A stretch of DNA of 64,000 nucleotides from positions 100,541 to 164,540 of the IMG/VR virus record IMGVR_UViG_3300017527_000512; one strand, 5' to 3'. Shown in pieces: positions 1 to 8,202 of this stretch (positions within the stretch are counted from its first letter, which is position 1; each line of letters begins with the position of its first letter). A program made the position numbers and the translations under genes. Below the pieces are notes generated by a model, which did not search any database, was not told the origin of the DNA, and worked only from the letters and a program-made list of their open reading frames with translations. Source of the DNA: a virus.

Positions 1-2
1 AA

Positions 3-239
3 GTGAAAATAATTTCATATTTTCGGAATGCTAATATTACATGGACGATTTTCTATAAGCCAATTCCGTACGATTTTTCCTCTTTTATTATAGACTCAGA
101 TGTAAGTTTAATTTTTAAAATCCCTGATTTTATTGGATTTAAAGTTTCGTATTTATACTATTATGATATAAATACGGGTATTGACTTTAAGAAGTCCGTG
201 CATAAAGTATTTATAGGTTTATTTTTTAGGAATTATTGA
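3..239 (+). CDS. hypothetical protein at window edge
   Basis: Unrecognised 78-residue protein, rich in aromatic and hydrophobic residues (Phe, Tyr, Ile) with no clear membrane segment. The reading frame is open to the left edge; the first usable codon is GTG at position 3, so the true start may lie outside the window and the protein may be longer. It is followed after 7 nt by another small gene in the same direction, suggesting an operon. Confidence 0.5.
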   Translation: MKIISYFRNANITWTIFYKPIPYDFSSFIIDSDVSLIFKIPDFIGFKVSYLYYYDINTGIDFKKSVHKVFIGLFFRNY

Positions 240-246
240 GGTTATT

Positions 247-444
247 ATGGCAAGTACTTTGAAAGAGGTCAAATCTCTTTTATCAAATATCGCTTCTTTA
301 TCTTTTCTTAATACAGATTTATCAGATCAAATATATGAATTTCTGGAGAGTGGTGACATGCTTTTTGACAATGATGAATATTTTTTAGATATATTATCTC
401 AAGTAAATTCATCTATCCTGGATGAGATACATCAAAATAGATAA
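247..444 (+). CDS. small hypothetical protein
   Basis: Unrecognised 65-residue acidic, Leu/Ser-rich protein, probably helical and soluble. Starts at ATG with GAGG 7-10 nt upstream at the end of the preceding gene. Ends 28 nt before the next gene; that gap holds a TTTTATATATAAAA stretch that resembles the promoter-like sequences seen elsewhere in the window. Confidence 0.5.
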   Translation: MASTLKEVKSLLSNIASLSFLNTDLSDQIYEFLESGDMLFDNDEYFLDILSQVNSSILDEIHQNR

Positions 445-446
445 TC

Positions 447-460
447 TTTTATATATAAAA
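447..460 (+). promoter_or_regulatory. AT-rich promoter-like box
   Basis: TTTTATATATAAAA lies 12 nt before the start of the membrane-protein gene at 473. It matches the TTTATATAT core found before many genes here, but the upstream TGTTATAA half of the bipartite motif is absent, so this is a weak call. Confidence 0.3.
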
Positions 461-472
461 TAGGGGGTTATT

Positions 473-982
473 ATGAAAAGATTTTTAAGATTTGTTATAT
501 TATTTATTACCGTGGGATGCTGTTATCTCTTATTAGAACTCTTCTTTAGGGCGCCTAGAGGAGATTTAGTAGGTATGATTATTCACAGACATCCAATTAC
601 TTTTTCTTCTTTTGTATCTTGGACATCTTTATGGATGATTCCTATAGGCGGCGTAGCAGGTATTTTTATAGGATATTTAAACGAATGGAAGTGGTCATCA
701 AAGTTGCCAATAGCAGTTATGGCTATTCTAGCTGTGATATTTATTGATTCAATAGAACTTATTACTGGCTTTATTCTAATAAAAGGTTTTAAAATGCCTT
801 TTTGGGATTATTCAGAAGAATTACTGAATTTCAAAGGTCTCATATGTCTTAAGAATTCTATCGCATATTACTTCATCTCCCCTTTTGCTATGTGGTTTGA
901 CGATTTAGTTAAGAAAGTTCTTAAAGACGTTAAGATGTACTCGATTCTAGATATTTATAAGAGAATGCTTACAGGAAAATAA
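473..982 (+). CDS. integral membrane protein, ABC_trans_CmpB-like (PF06541-like)
   Basis: 169 residues with about four hydrophobic segments (near residues 4-24, 43-66, 72-98 and 122-140). Between the last two lies E-x-I-T-G-F, then FWDYSEE and FKGLICL, which resembles the conserved block of the putative ABC-transporter type IV membrane family (WDYS followed by N-x-x-G-Q-I-C). Transport has not been shown for small members of that family, so I infer only an inner-membrane location. The gene sits at the head of a set of small membrane genes leading to the amidase, so a role in lysis or envelope alteration is possible. Strong Shine-Dalgarno AGGGGG precedes the ATG. Confidence 0.55.
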   Translation: MKRFLRFVILFITVGCCYLLLELFFRAPRGDLVGMIIHRHPITFSSFVSWTSLWMIPIGGVAGIFIGYLNEWKWSSKLPIAVMAILAVIFIDSIELITGFILIKGFKMPFWDYSEELLNFKGLICLKNSIAYYFISPFAMWFDDLVKKVLKDVKMYSILDIYKRMLTGK

Positions 983-983
983 A

Positions 984-1187
984 ATGATGTCTGTAGCTAA
1001 GTTTAACGGTGCTGGGTACCCACAGATCGCTAATACAGATGGCGACGTATGCTCCTTTTGTTCTGGAAATGTTTCATTAACAGATTATCCAGAGGAACAG
1101 TTTTACTGGAGAGTTTTAATTAAGATGATTCTAATAGATGAACGTATTTGTTGGGACTGTATTAGCATCATCTACTTAAAGAGTTGA
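984..1187 (+). CDS. small zinc-ribbon-like protein
   Basis: 67 residues with CSFC near residue 23 and CWDC near residue 58, spaced as two CxxC knuckles that would bind one zinc ion. No known partner or function. It starts one base after the preceding stop and its stop overlaps the region of the next start, consistent with translational coupling. One of about a dozen CxxC mini-proteins in the window. Confidence 0.6.
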   Translation: MMSVAKFNGAGYPQIANTDGDVCSFCSGNVSLTDYPEEQFYWRVLIKMILIDERICWDCISIIYLKS

Positions 1188-1189
1188 TT

Positions 1190-1552
1190 ATGTTGAAGAT
1201 TAATGTTATGAATTTTTATAAGATTACAGGAATCTTCCTGGTATTAGGTACTATGGCAATATGTCAGTTTCATAGAGAAGCAGGAGCCTTTTTATCTATA
1301 TCAGTACCAAAAGAAATGTGGACGATCATTACTAATATTATAACAAATACTTTTATTTCTGTTTCAGGTATAAAAGTAACGGCTAAGTCGGGATCTTTTG
1401 TTAGTCATGTTAAAGGAGGGGTTACTATTATTCTGATATTAATGGTTGGCCTTAGCGTGTATTATTCATTAGAATTAGGAAGAGAATGGTGGGCGGCCTT
1501 AGGTACAGCTACAGCTTTTCTTTATGAGGGATCGGGATCATCAGAACAGTAA
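1190..1552 (+). CDS. small membrane protein, possible holin
   Basis: 120 residues with a hydrophobic segment near residues 8-24 and a second near 76-95, and a short hydrophilic C-terminus. ATG at 1190 is preferred over a TTG six bases upstream. Size, two membrane spans and position upstream of an amidase fit a holin, but holins have little sequence signature and at least two other genes nearby fit equally well. Function is inference from context. Confidence 0.45.
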   Translation: MLKINVMNFYKITGIFLVLGTMAICQFHREAGAFLSISVPKEMWTIITNIITNTFISVSGIKVTAKSGSFVSHVKGGVTIILILMVGLSVYYSLELGREWWAALGTATAFLYEGSGSSEQ

Positions 1553-1567
1553 GTTGTATATATTTAT

Positions 1568-2332
1568 ATGGCTAAAAAGATTTATGTAGTTCCTAAAGGC
1601 GAAGAAGCGTTCTTCGTAAGTTTATTAAGGAAGAGATTAACCTATTCTATAGAGCCTATAGTCTTAGGTAATGTTTATTTACCTAGTGAGGGAGTTCTGG
1701 AAGGTTCTTCTTTTATGCAGTTTTTAACTCACGTTGTATCATTTAATCTAGATTGGAACGTGGTATGTTCTACACTTGTTGTATCTAATGACTTATTAGA
1801 GGAGCATGGATTCGAAACAGAGAAATATTTCGAGGATGATTATTATGCTAAAGTAGCTTCGCTTATGGGTACTAAAGTATCGGCTTTTGAATGTAAGAAG
1901 TTCACTCTTCAATTAAACTTTACCGGTTATGGCTTCATATATAATTATCTGTTTAAGAAGTCTGTAGGAGCTATTGACCCGATGAAGAGGGGAGGCAAGC
2001 AGCCAGAGATATATTCTTTCTTTGAATTAATTGCAACAGGGTCACTTAGAGTAATAATAGATTATTATTTCAAACTTATTAAGAGGTATGGAATTAATGA
2101 TGTCTCTGGAAGTATTTATAGATTCTATGAGAGATTAGTAGATTATACTACTGGGGAGAATATTCAATTATCTAGATTTTACACAAATATTATAGAGAAT
2201 TTCTTAAGAAGACATGATGAGAAAAGAATATTAAAAACAATAGCTTTATTAGCAGAAACTAATTTATCAAAGGAGTTAAGTTTTATTTATTCCTTCTATT
2301 ATTTAGATAATGCATTAAAGATAAAGAAATAG
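1568..2332 (+). CDS. hypothetical protein
   Basis: Unrecognised 254-residue protein. No signal peptide; mixed alpha/beta character with a helical, Arg/Lys-rich C-terminal half. Lies between two small membrane-protein genes and is preceded by an AT-rich TATATATTTATAT stretch rather than a good Shine-Dalgarno sequence. No domain assignment is possible by eye. Confidence 0.55.
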   Translation: MAKKIYVVPKGEEAFFVSLLRKRLTYSIEPIVLGNVYLPSEGVLEGSSFMQFLTHVVSFNLDWNVVCSTLVVSNDLLEEHGFETEKYFEDDYYAKVASLMGTKVSAFECKKFTLQLNFTGYGFIYNYLFKKSVGAIDPMKRGGKQPEIYSFFELIATGSLRVIIDYYFKLIKRYGINDVSGSIYRFYERLVDYTTGENIQLSRFYTNIIENFLRRHDEKRILKTIALLAETNLSKELSFIYSFYYLDNALKIKK

Positions 2333-2341
2333 GAGTTTCAA

Positions 2342-2749
2342 ATGGAAGATAAATTTAAATCGCGGAAGTTCATTTTAATGATAGTATGGCAGTTATTTAT
2401 AATCACTTCTTTTATTCTGATGTTTGCTTTAAAGAAGTATGTATCAGTTTTGGGGGATGTATTGAACTATTCTGCTTTAGCTACTGCAGCTTACTTAGTT
2501 GCTCAAGGTATATCAGATGTTAAGAAAATAGAGCAGGAAAGAATGAAGTCGAGGAAGTTTTGGGTAACAATTTTACAAGTAGGTTACGCGGTTATTGGTT
2601 TTATTCTATACGTTTATTTGAATCAGTTTAAACAGGCTGATGTGGGTTTACTCAGAGCGGTTATATTAAACGCAGGAGCGGCTACAACTGCTTATATGGG
2701 TATTGCAGGCGTTAAAGCATTTGAACAGAAAGATAAAAGAAAACTCTAA
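2342..2749 (+). CDS. four-helix membrane protein with internal duplication, holin candidate
   Basis: 135 residues made of two similar halves. Each starts with KSRKF, follows with a long hydrophobic stretch (about residues 10-28 and 74-93), then a second one containing A-T-A-A-Y or A-T-T-A-Y, and ends in a charged F/I-E-Q tail (KKIEQ; AFEQK). This duplication gives roughly four membrane spans. It sits 52 nt upstream of the amidase gene, so holin is the obvious guess, though unproven. Good AGGAG ribosome-binding site. Confidence 0.55.
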   Translation: MEDKFKSRKFILMIVWQLFIITSFILMFALKKYVSVLGDVLNYSALATAAYLVAQGISDVKKIEQERMKSRKFWVTILQVGYAVIGFILYVYLNQFKQADVGLLRAVILNAGAATTAYMGIAGVKAFEQKDKRKL

Positions 2750-2801
2750 TTCAAGTTCTACTAATGTAGATGAAAAGGATTTAGTAAAAGGAGATTAATA
2801 G

Positions 2802-3509
2802 ATGTTAAATAATATAATAAAGGTTTTAATAGCTTTAATTAATTTTGTGAAGAAGAATAAACCAGATCATCCTCTGAAGACGGTTTCAGAGGATGATCTG
2901 GTAGAGGATGATATTAAGGTAATTTCAACCGATGATGAGGGAGTTCCGGTAGATGAGGAAGAAATTATAGATGAGGGAGAGTTCGAAAAGCTTCCTTTAA
3001 GTTCTTTTTCATTTCGTGAGACTTCTACGAATGTCAACCATTCTTCTAGAAAAGGCGTTGTTCCTGAGATAGTAGTAGTACATTATACGGGTGGAGGCAC
3101 AATGAATGGTAATGCCAAGTATCTGGAGAAAGTAGGGATATCTTCTCATTACTTCATTTCTCCAAAAGGCGAAATATTAAAGACAGTTGACGAGACCAGA
3201 TCAGCTTGGACGTGTGGCAAGTCCTCCCATCCTAGTTTCCCTTATTTCACAAGAAGTTTAAATCGGATAGCTATTTCTATCGAGCTGGTAGGCCCTCCGT
3301 CTAGCTTAAATTTAACGAAATGGCCTAAGAGACAGATGGAGGCACTAACATCTTTATGTAGAGATATTAAAACACGTCATCCCGGGATTAAAATTACTGA
3401 CCATAGTACTATATCACCTTCTCGTAAGGTAGATGTTCTTGCAGGCACCGGACCTAATAAATTTCCGTGGGATGAGGTAGTGGCAGATTCAGAGTTAGAA
3501 GCATTATAA
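2802..3509 (+). CDS. N-acetylmuramoyl-L-alanine amidase (endolysin)
   Basis: 235 residues. The C-terminal 150 residues match the Amidase_2/PGRP fold: VVVHYTGGG supplies the first zinc histidine, SSHYFISPKG the substrate groove, RIAISIELVG the core strand and ITDHSTISPSRKVD the second zinc histidine and the catalytic Lys region. It would cut the amide bond between MurNAc and L-Ala in peptidoglycan at lysis. The first 70 residues are unusual: a short hydrophobic start, then a very acidic linker (DDLVEDD, DEEEIIDEGE). A 17-bp perfect hairpin lies inside the linker-coding part. AAAGGAG precedes the ATG. Flanked by holin and spanin candidates. Confidence 0.85.
   Translation: MLNNIIKVLIALINFVKKNKPDHPLKTVSEDDLVEDDIKVISTDDEGVPVDEEEIIDEGEFEKLPLSSFSFRETSTNVNHSSRKGVVPEIVVVHYTGGGTMNGNAKYLEKVGISSHYFISPKGEILKTVDETRSAWTCGKSSHPSFPYFTRSLNRIAISIELVGPPSSLNLTKWPKRQMEALTSLCRDIKTRHPGIKITDHSTISPSRKVDVLAGTGPNKFPWDEVVADSELEAL
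2861..2902 (+). repeat. 17-bp perfect inverted repeat inside the amidase gene
   Basis: Positions 2861-2877 are exactly complementary to 2886-2902, with an 8-nt loop. It falls in the region coding for the acidic linker of the amidase, so the coding sequence also encodes a very stable RNA hairpin. No U-run follows, so it does not look like a standard terminator. Confidence 0.7.
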
Positions 3510-3520
3510 TAGGAGAGCTT

Positions 3521-3850
3521 ATGAAGAGTTTAAAGTTATTAATGTTATGGGCAGGTAAGAATATGTATTGGTTGAAGTGGTTGATCTTAGCGGGTATAGG
3601 ATTCTTAGGTCTAGGAAAGATTTCTAGAATGCTTCGTGGAGGTGTCCCTGAGGAAGATAAGAAAGATAGAGATGCTTATGTCGATGCCATATCTTCATCT
3701 AATAACGAGGTTGCAGAAAAGAATGAAAAAGTTAAAAAAGATTTGGATAAGGTTGAAGAACTTAATAAGAAGATTAAGAGTATTAAAGAAGGTGTAGATA
3801 AGGCATCTGGGACTGACATTCAGAATGATTTAAATGGTTCGGGTCTATGA
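3521..3850 (+). CDS. membrane-anchored coiled-coil protein, i-spanin-like
   Basis: 109 residues: a membrane segment near residues 17-33 preceded by positive charge, then a periplasm-facing region rich in Lys/Glu heptads (about residues 60-95) predicted to form a coiled coil. This layout matches inner-membrane spanins. It is directly downstream of the amidase and its stop codon overlaps the start of the next gene (ATGA), as is common for spanin pairs. The family is too variable for a firm call. Confidence 0.5.
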   Translation: MKSLKLLMLWAGKNMYWLKWLILAGIGFLGLGKISRMLRGGVPEEDKKDRDAYVDAISSSNNEVAEKNEKVKKDLDKVEELNKKIKSIKEGVDKASGTDIQNDLNGSGL

Positions 3851-4263
3851 GAGTATCTTTATTTCTTTTGGCTCTTCTTTGTTCTCTATTAGGAGAGTCT
3901 TTTACTAATACTAAGTTCTTTCCTGAAGGATTTGATACTCTGTCAACGAAGTCTGCTGTTCATATTGTTCCTGATAGATCGATGAAGATTTTATACTCTA
4001 GCTGGAAGATGGAACTTCTTTACAAAGAGAAGATTGCTTCTTTAGAAGAGGCAATCTTCTCATTTTCAAATTTAACTAATTCTATGGCTATGTCGATATC
4101 TTTAGAACGGGATAGGGTCACTAGTTTAACTCATAAATTCGATGATCTACATGCTAAAGATAGAAAGGGTTTTATTATCGGAGTTTCAGTAGGATCAGCA
4201 GGATCGATATTACTTATAATGGCAGCGAGTTATATCCTAAATTCTGTTAATGGTAGAAATTAA
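3847..4263 (+). CDS. exported or membrane protein, possible spanin partner
   Basis: 138 residues with an N-terminal hydrophobic signal (residues 3-16), a central region that could form a coiled coil (about 58-108), and a C-terminal membrane span (about 112-131). No lipobox is visible, so it is not a classical o-spanin; two-ended topology could suggest a unimolecular spanin or a regulator of lysis. Translationally coupled to the upstream gene by a 4-nt overlap. The coding sequence contains a 16-bp stem (4027-4042 with 4046-4061, one G-U pair). Confidence 0.45.
   Translation: MRVSLFLLALLCSLLGESFTNTKFFPEGFDTLSTKSAVHIVPDRSMKILYSSWKMELLYKEKIASLEEAIFSFSNLTNSMAMSISLERDRVTSLTHKFDDLHAKDRKGFIIGVSVGSAGSILLIMAASYILNSVNGRN
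4027..4061 (+). repeat. 16-bp stem-loop inside a lysis-region gene
   Basis: Positions 4027-4042 pair with 4046-4061 (one G-U pair) around a 3-nt loop, followed by ATTTTC. It could act as a transcript-end or stability element even though it lies inside an open reading frame. Confidence 0.6.
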
Positions 4264-4322
4264 CAGGGTACCCAAGAACTCACAGTAGAACAAAATCCAT
4301 ATCATTTTTTCAATCCATTAAA
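4261..4322 (+). repeat. dispersed intergenic element, copy A
   Basis: First of five copies of a 60-65 nt element. It begins with TAACAGGGTACCC, then AAGAACTCACAGTAG, and ends in ATCCATTAA. The ends can pair (GGGT with ATCC through one G-U). The first 46 nt are identical to copy C at 25.1 kb. It starts on the stop codon of the preceding gene and lies 70 nt before the next, with a TTTATATATATA box in between. Function unknown: RNA structure, processing site or regulatory leader. Confidence 0.75.
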
Positions 4323-4340
4323 AGACTCTTTAAATGAGTA

Positions 4341-4369
4341 TGTTATTCCTTTTTTAATTTATATATATA
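4341..4369 (+). promoter_or_regulatory. promoter-like motif with short spacer
   Basis: TGTTATTC, 9 nt, TTTATATATATA. Similar to the bipartite motif found elsewhere but with a 9-nt rather than 13-nt spacer, so less certain. Lies 26 nt before the gene at 4395. Confidence 0.3.
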
Positions 4370-4394
4370 GTTATATGAATCATTTGGAGTTATT

Positions 4395-5024
4395 ATGCCT
4401 TTAAGTTCTATGGAAAAAGATATTGAATTTTTGTTTAAGAATTATTCAAAGGTTCTAGCGGGAGATTATTCTTACCCGGATAAAGTTTATTTTGACTTCC
4501 TTAATGTGATGGAGACTAGCAGATCAGTGGTATCTGATTTAAGTAACAGAGTATTTGAGTCATTTGATAGGATGATATCCTCTGATACACTATTTCATCT
4601 ATTAAATAGATTTACTCAGATTATTTTCCAGAAACGGGATGATTGTCTTTATTTTTATGATATGGAATTTAATGATAAACAGGATATTTTTAACATGTCT
4701 GCGGGACTCTTTTGCAGTACTTTTAATCTAGCTATTATTAATGTTGTTATAGATGATTCTATGAAATCAAAAATGGATTTTATTGTTGATAATAAGAACG
4801 TCCTTGTATTGAAGATGCGTAAGTTTAGCGTAATATCATTATTTTCAGCACTATTTTTATATGTAGTATCCTCTTATCAAGGTTTTAGTGTTGCAGAGAG
4901 TCCAGAGAATGTCCAGGAAGCAAAGCTCCGAAATGTGGAGCTAAGTATCCTCGCGGGTATGGTTAGTTTTCTATTTTTTAGACTTAAGAAATATTATAGT
5001 GAAGTTCAGAAGGAGAACGTATGA
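4395..5024 (+). CDS. hypothetical protein with C-terminal membrane segments
   Basis: 209 residues; about 135 residues of soluble helical sequence followed by two hydrophobic segments (near 144-162 and 185-197). Unrecognised. It is the first gene of a three-gene run joined by overlaps (the next starts in ATGA at its stop). TTGGAG precedes the ATG. Confidence 0.55.
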   Translation: MPLSSMEKDIEFLFKNYSKVLAGDYSYPDKVYFDFLNVMETSRSVVSDLSNRVFESFDRMISSDTLFHLLNRFTQIIFQKRDDCLYFYDMEFNDKQDIFNMSAGLFCSTFNLAIINVVIDDSMKSKMDFIVDNKNVLVLKMRKFSVISLFSALFLYVVSSYQGFSVAESPENVQEAKLRNVELSILAGMVSFLFFRLKKYYSEVQKENV

Positions 5025-5683
5025 ATTTTGGTTTAGTTTTTCTTCCCGGGGGATTAGATTCCGAGGGAAATCCTAGTGATAAGATTATGTGCAAGAATTT
5101 TATATCAGTACCTACTTTTACGGCTACTTTTACAACTTCTACTGGTCTTATCCTTTATTTTAATCATGGTACAAATTTGTACTTTGCTACTTCTATTGTA
5201 GAAGGAAGTAGAGTTACAGTACCTTTATTTGATTATCTTAACAGAGAAGTTTTAGATGAGATTTATAATTTTCTAATTGATTTATTTAAGATCGAGATGG
5301 AGCTTGTTTTTGATGAAGTTAATCATCGTTACGAGATAACTGATATATCACCGGTAGAAGCTTCTTCTCATGAGCATAACGAGATAGGAGGTCAGTTTCA
5401 GCGAAGTTACCGTATGGTATTCTCTCAAGGACTGGGTGGTAGCAAATGGCTTAAGTTTGATTTGATGTTGAAAGGGAATAGATCGTTTAGCTCTTTAAGA
5501 AAGGAAATAACATCTGAATTAGATAAAGCTTTAGGTGCTTTAAACATGTATGAAAAACCTCCATTTGATAATGTGGATCCTAAGCCATCAGATTCTAACC
5601 CCGCGGGAGACTCCTTTACAGGGGGAGACCGTGGTTATACCTTCGAAGGAGGTAATGGTACAGGAACGACTACTGATGACTAA
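5021..5683 (+). CDS. hypothetical protein with glycine/acid-rich tail
   Basis: 220 residues. A folded N-terminal part with alternating beta-like segments (residues 1-170) and a disordered Gly/Asp/Pro-rich tail (GGDRGYTFEGG, ending TTTDD). Could be a small structural or assembly protein, but no family is recognised. Overlaps its upstream neighbour by 4 nt and downstream neighbour by 8 nt. Confidence 0.5.
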   Translation: MNFGLVFLPGGLDSEGNPSDKIMCKNFISVPTFTATFTTSTGLILYFNHGTNLYFATSIVEGSRVTVPLFDYLNREVLDEIYNFLIDLFKIEMELVFDEVNHRYEITDISPVEASSHEHNEIGGQFQRSYRMVFSQGLGGSKWLKFDLMLKGNRSFSSLRKEITSELDKALGALNMYEKPPFDNVDPKPSDSNPAGDSFTGGDRGYTFEGGNGTGTTTDD

Positions 5684-6686
5684 TATTATTAATCATGAAT
5701 ATTCTTCTCTATCTCCTGCAGAATATTCTAATATTTATAATCATATAAGAGGTTTTTCTTCAAAGTCTTTGACTTTGTGCAATGATAGTCATCAGATATT
5801 TGAACACTTAAACGCTTCTTCAACTTATAATTTTTATAAAGAATTGAATAGTTATTTTATTAAGGTTAGATATAACAGTATAGTTATATTGAATTATATT
5901 AAACTTTTTGAATCATCATTGTTTCCGCTTTTTTCAGTAGGAGAGGGCAATCTAACAATATCCAAATCCTTTAATTTAAGTAAAAGTAATATAATAACTC
6001 TATGTACCATTTTATTTTCTAAGTACTTATCTTTTTACAAGGATTATCGAGATACTCTATACTTAATGAAGCTTAAAGATATTGTAAACACTTTATGTAA
6101 TTCTATGTTCTTAACAGATGATATTATTCAGCAATTTGTAGAAACCTTTGATGAGGTTGATACCGTTTTCGATACAGAAGAATGGATGAGTCTAAGAGAT
6201 TTCTTCAATGGAAATATAGATTTAGAAGAGTATTATACTTTTAAATTGGGAAGTTTCGCTAATTTTCTTTCTTTCGTATACACTCAAACTTTAACTATTT
6301 ATGATGATTTAAATAATTTTTCTAAACTTCTTTCGGAGTTTGATACGAGATCTAGTGCTTTCTTTACGGGATTTTTCAAAGAATTCTGTGGAGACAATTA
6401 CAAAAGAATGCTGGATAATGAAGTAAACTTTTTTATTCTTATATCTAACGATTTTCTAAAGGAGGTATTGAGAGATACTGAGTTGTGTCAGGGAACTTCT
6501 TGTTTAGACCTTTTTAACAGTTTCTATTCCTTTGAAGTGTCGGTACAAAAACTAATTGGTTACGTGGAGGGTGATGTTGTATATATAAATCATTTAGATT
6601 ATAAAGAGTTTATTAAACCTTTTAAGACGGAGACAGAGAATTTTCATAAGCGTTTATCTTCATTAAAAGGTATTCATTTTTCGTAA
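5676..6686 (+). CDS. hypothetical protein
   Basis: Unrecognised 336-residue, largely helical protein rich in Phe, Tyr, Leu and Asn. I choose ATG 5676, which follows AGGAACG at the end of the preceding gene; an upstream in-frame ATG at 5550 would create a long overlap with the preceding gene. No catalytic motif seen. Confidence 0.55.
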   Translation: MTNIINHEYSSLSPAEYSNIYNHIRGFSSKSLTLCNDSHQIFEHLNASSTYNFYKELNSYFIKVRYNSIVILNYIKLFESSLFPLFSVGEGNLTISKSFNLSKSNIITLCTILFSKYLSFYKDYRDTLYLMKLKDIVNTLCNSMFLTDDIIQQFVETFDEVDTVFDTEEWMSLRDFFNGNIDLEEYYTFKLGSFANFLSFVYTQTLTIYDDLNNFSKLLSEFDTRSSAFFTGFFKEFCGDNYKRMLDNEVNFFILISNDFLKEVLRDTELCQGTSCLDLFNSFYSFEVSVQKLIGYVEGDVVYINHLDYKEFIKPFKTETENFHKRLSSLKGIHFS

Positions 6687-6712
6687 TAATTTTTGAAGCA
6701 TAAGGAGATTAC

Positions 6713-7117
6713 ATGGCTCAAGTAAAATTAACAAACAAACAAAAGAGTGTGGCTATTAATATAGAGGACTTTTTAAAGAAGCAGGGATTATCATTACATG
6801 TTGACAGCGGTGAAGGAGTAGTTCCTTTGTCAGATAGTTTAGCAGATGTTCTTAAGCTTGTAGAAGCATCTATCCTTGCACTTGCAGGATGTGCAGTCCA
6901 ATCACCGCGTGGAACATTTCAAGTTCCAGGCAAGTTAGGTAAAGTAAAGACGGTTTATTATCCTAAGACTCGGCGTAAGGTTTTAGGAGGAAAAGAAGTA
7001 GACATTCCAGAGAAGGTGAGATTTTCTTACTCGCAGAATAAACGAATGGGTGAATTATTACTATCTGTTTTTAACAGTTTGTCTGAAGAGCAAAAGAAAG
7101 AGATTTCTAGTAAATAA
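6713..7117 (+). CDS. HU/IHF-family-like DNA-binding protein
   Basis: 134 residues. The second half carries the HU pattern: GTFQV, then a beta-arm-like segment with PKTRRK, then KEVDIPEKVRFSYSQNKRMGELL, which aligns in order with the HU sequence G-T-F-x-V, P-x-T, K-x-I-P, F-x-x-x-K-x-L. HU proteins bend and package DNA and many large phages carry one. The N-terminal helices fit the HU dimer core but are longer than the usual 90 residues. It is next to recombination genes, which supports a DNA-binding role. Family call is by eye. Confidence 0.55.
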   Translation: MAQVKLTNKQKSVAINIEDFLKKQGLSLHVDSGEGVVPLSDSLADVLKLVEASILALAGCAVQSPRGTFQVPGKLGKVKTVYYPKTRRKVLGGKEVDIPEKVRFSYSQNKRMGELLLSVFNSLSEEQKKEISSK

Positions 7118-7128
7118 AGGATTTTTAA

Positions 7129-8196
7129 ATGGAAAGCAATTTAACTTCATTATTTAAGAAAACAAACGAGATGCCGCCAGCACAGGCGCCAGCACAGGCG
7201 CCAGCACAGGCACCGCCAGCACAGGCACCGCCAGCACAGGCTGTTTCTACAACAGCACCGCCAGCACAGGCGCCAGCACAGGCTGTTTCTACAACAGCAC
7301 CGCCAGCACAGGCGCCAGCACAGGCTGTTTCTACAACAGCACCGCCAGCGAGGGAGAGTCATATATCTACAGGTATTCAGGTAAATAATCCTATTCAATC
7401 AGCTCCTTCAATGCAGTCCTCAGTGCCATCAAAACCAGCACCATCGGCTTCTAAAGGAACTACTATGTCTTTTATGACGAAGATTAAAGATCCTTTACCT
7501 AAGTATTCTCCTATTAAAGGAAGATATGATTTAATTTCTTTAGTAAAGTATGATTTTATAGTTAAGAATACCGTTTTCTCTACTCATTTAAGGAAGAGTA
7601 TTGAAGAATTAGGTGTTATTACAGAGCAGTATTATGGATCTTCAAAGCCTCGTTATGGTGTAGTAGTTCTAAGATATTCGGCTATTGATGATAGTTACCA
7701 GCCTCTGTCTGAGAGTTATGAATTAGAAGCTGTTATTGTAGGCCAGAATCAAGCAAAACAGTTACAGAATTTTGTTACTGGTTTTGACCCAGGTACAAAG
7801 AGTATGTATCCTCGTTATGTTGATGTAGTAACAACTCATGCAAATGGCATGTACCCTACTCCTTCTTTTGAACAGGTTTTAGTACAGCAAGATAATTCAG
7901 CTTATTGGTTGAATTTTAGTAATCGTGCTGAGATAGAACAGAAGATAGAAGAGAAATGGGCTCACTTATCAGATATGGTAGCTAAATCCTATTCTAAAGA
8001 ACAGTTTTTAAATATGATGAAGAACTACGGAAGTAATGACCAGCAGTATGGTCAACAGTCGGGAGGGATGCCTAATTTTAATAATGCATCAAAAACTCCT
8101 GGTGGTCAGGGTAATGCCACAGCATTTCCTCAAGGAGGCAATCCTCCTCAAGGCGGTGGTTCTCCTTTTAACGCAGGTAACCCAAGTAATTTTTAA
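7129..8196 (+). CDS. low-complexity-flanked protein, possible DNA-metabolism factor
   Basis: 355 residues in three parts: an N-terminal Pro/Ala/Gln repeat region (residues about 15-75, built from the unit PPAQAPAQAVSTTA), a folded middle (about 115-285), and a Gly/Gln/Asn/Pro-rich tail ending in NPSNF. A folded core with a disordered Gly/Gln tail recalls single-stranded-DNA-binding proteins, but the acidic terminal tip of those is absent. It lies between the HU-like and RuvC-like genes. No family recognised. Confidence 0.5.
   Translation: MESNLTSLFKKTNEMPPAQAPAQAPAQAPPAQAPPAQAVSTTAPPAQAPAQAVSTTAPPAQAPAQAVSTTAPPARESHISTGIQVNNPIQSAPSMQSSVPSKPAPSASKGTTMSFMTKIKDPLPKYSPIKGRYDLISLVKYDFIVKNTVFSTHLRKSIEELGVITEQYYGSSKPRYGVVVLRYSAIDDSYQPLSESYELEAVIVGQNQAKQLQNFVTGFDPGTKSMYPRYVDVVTTHANGMYPTPSFEQVLVQQDNSAYWLNFSNRAEIEQKIEEKWAHLSDMVAKSYSKEQFLNMMKNYGSNDQQYGQQSGGMPNFNNASKTPGGQGNATAFPQGGNPPQGGGSPFNAGNPSNF
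7210..7338 (+). repeat. 42-nt tandem repeat coding for a 14-residue unit
   Basis: Two exact 42-nt copies at 7255-7296 and 7297-7338, preceded by a related 45-nt copy from 7210. Each encodes APPAQAPAQAVSTT in phase. Length change by slippage would stay in frame (42 = 3 x 14) and alter only the length of the disordered arm. Confidence 0.85.
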
Positions 8197-8202
8197 TATA
8201 GA

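Noticed and set aside
1010-1025. GGGTACCC in the gene at 984 as a sixth copy of the dispersed element
   Set aside because: Only the eight bases match; the AGAACT core and the pairing ends are missing and it lies inside a coding region.
7150-7398. Minus-strand open frame of 82 codons rich in Trp, Arg and Cys
   Set aside because: It is the mirror of the Pro/Ala/Gln repeat in the + strand gene; its composition follows from the repeat and no minus-strand gene is otherwise present.
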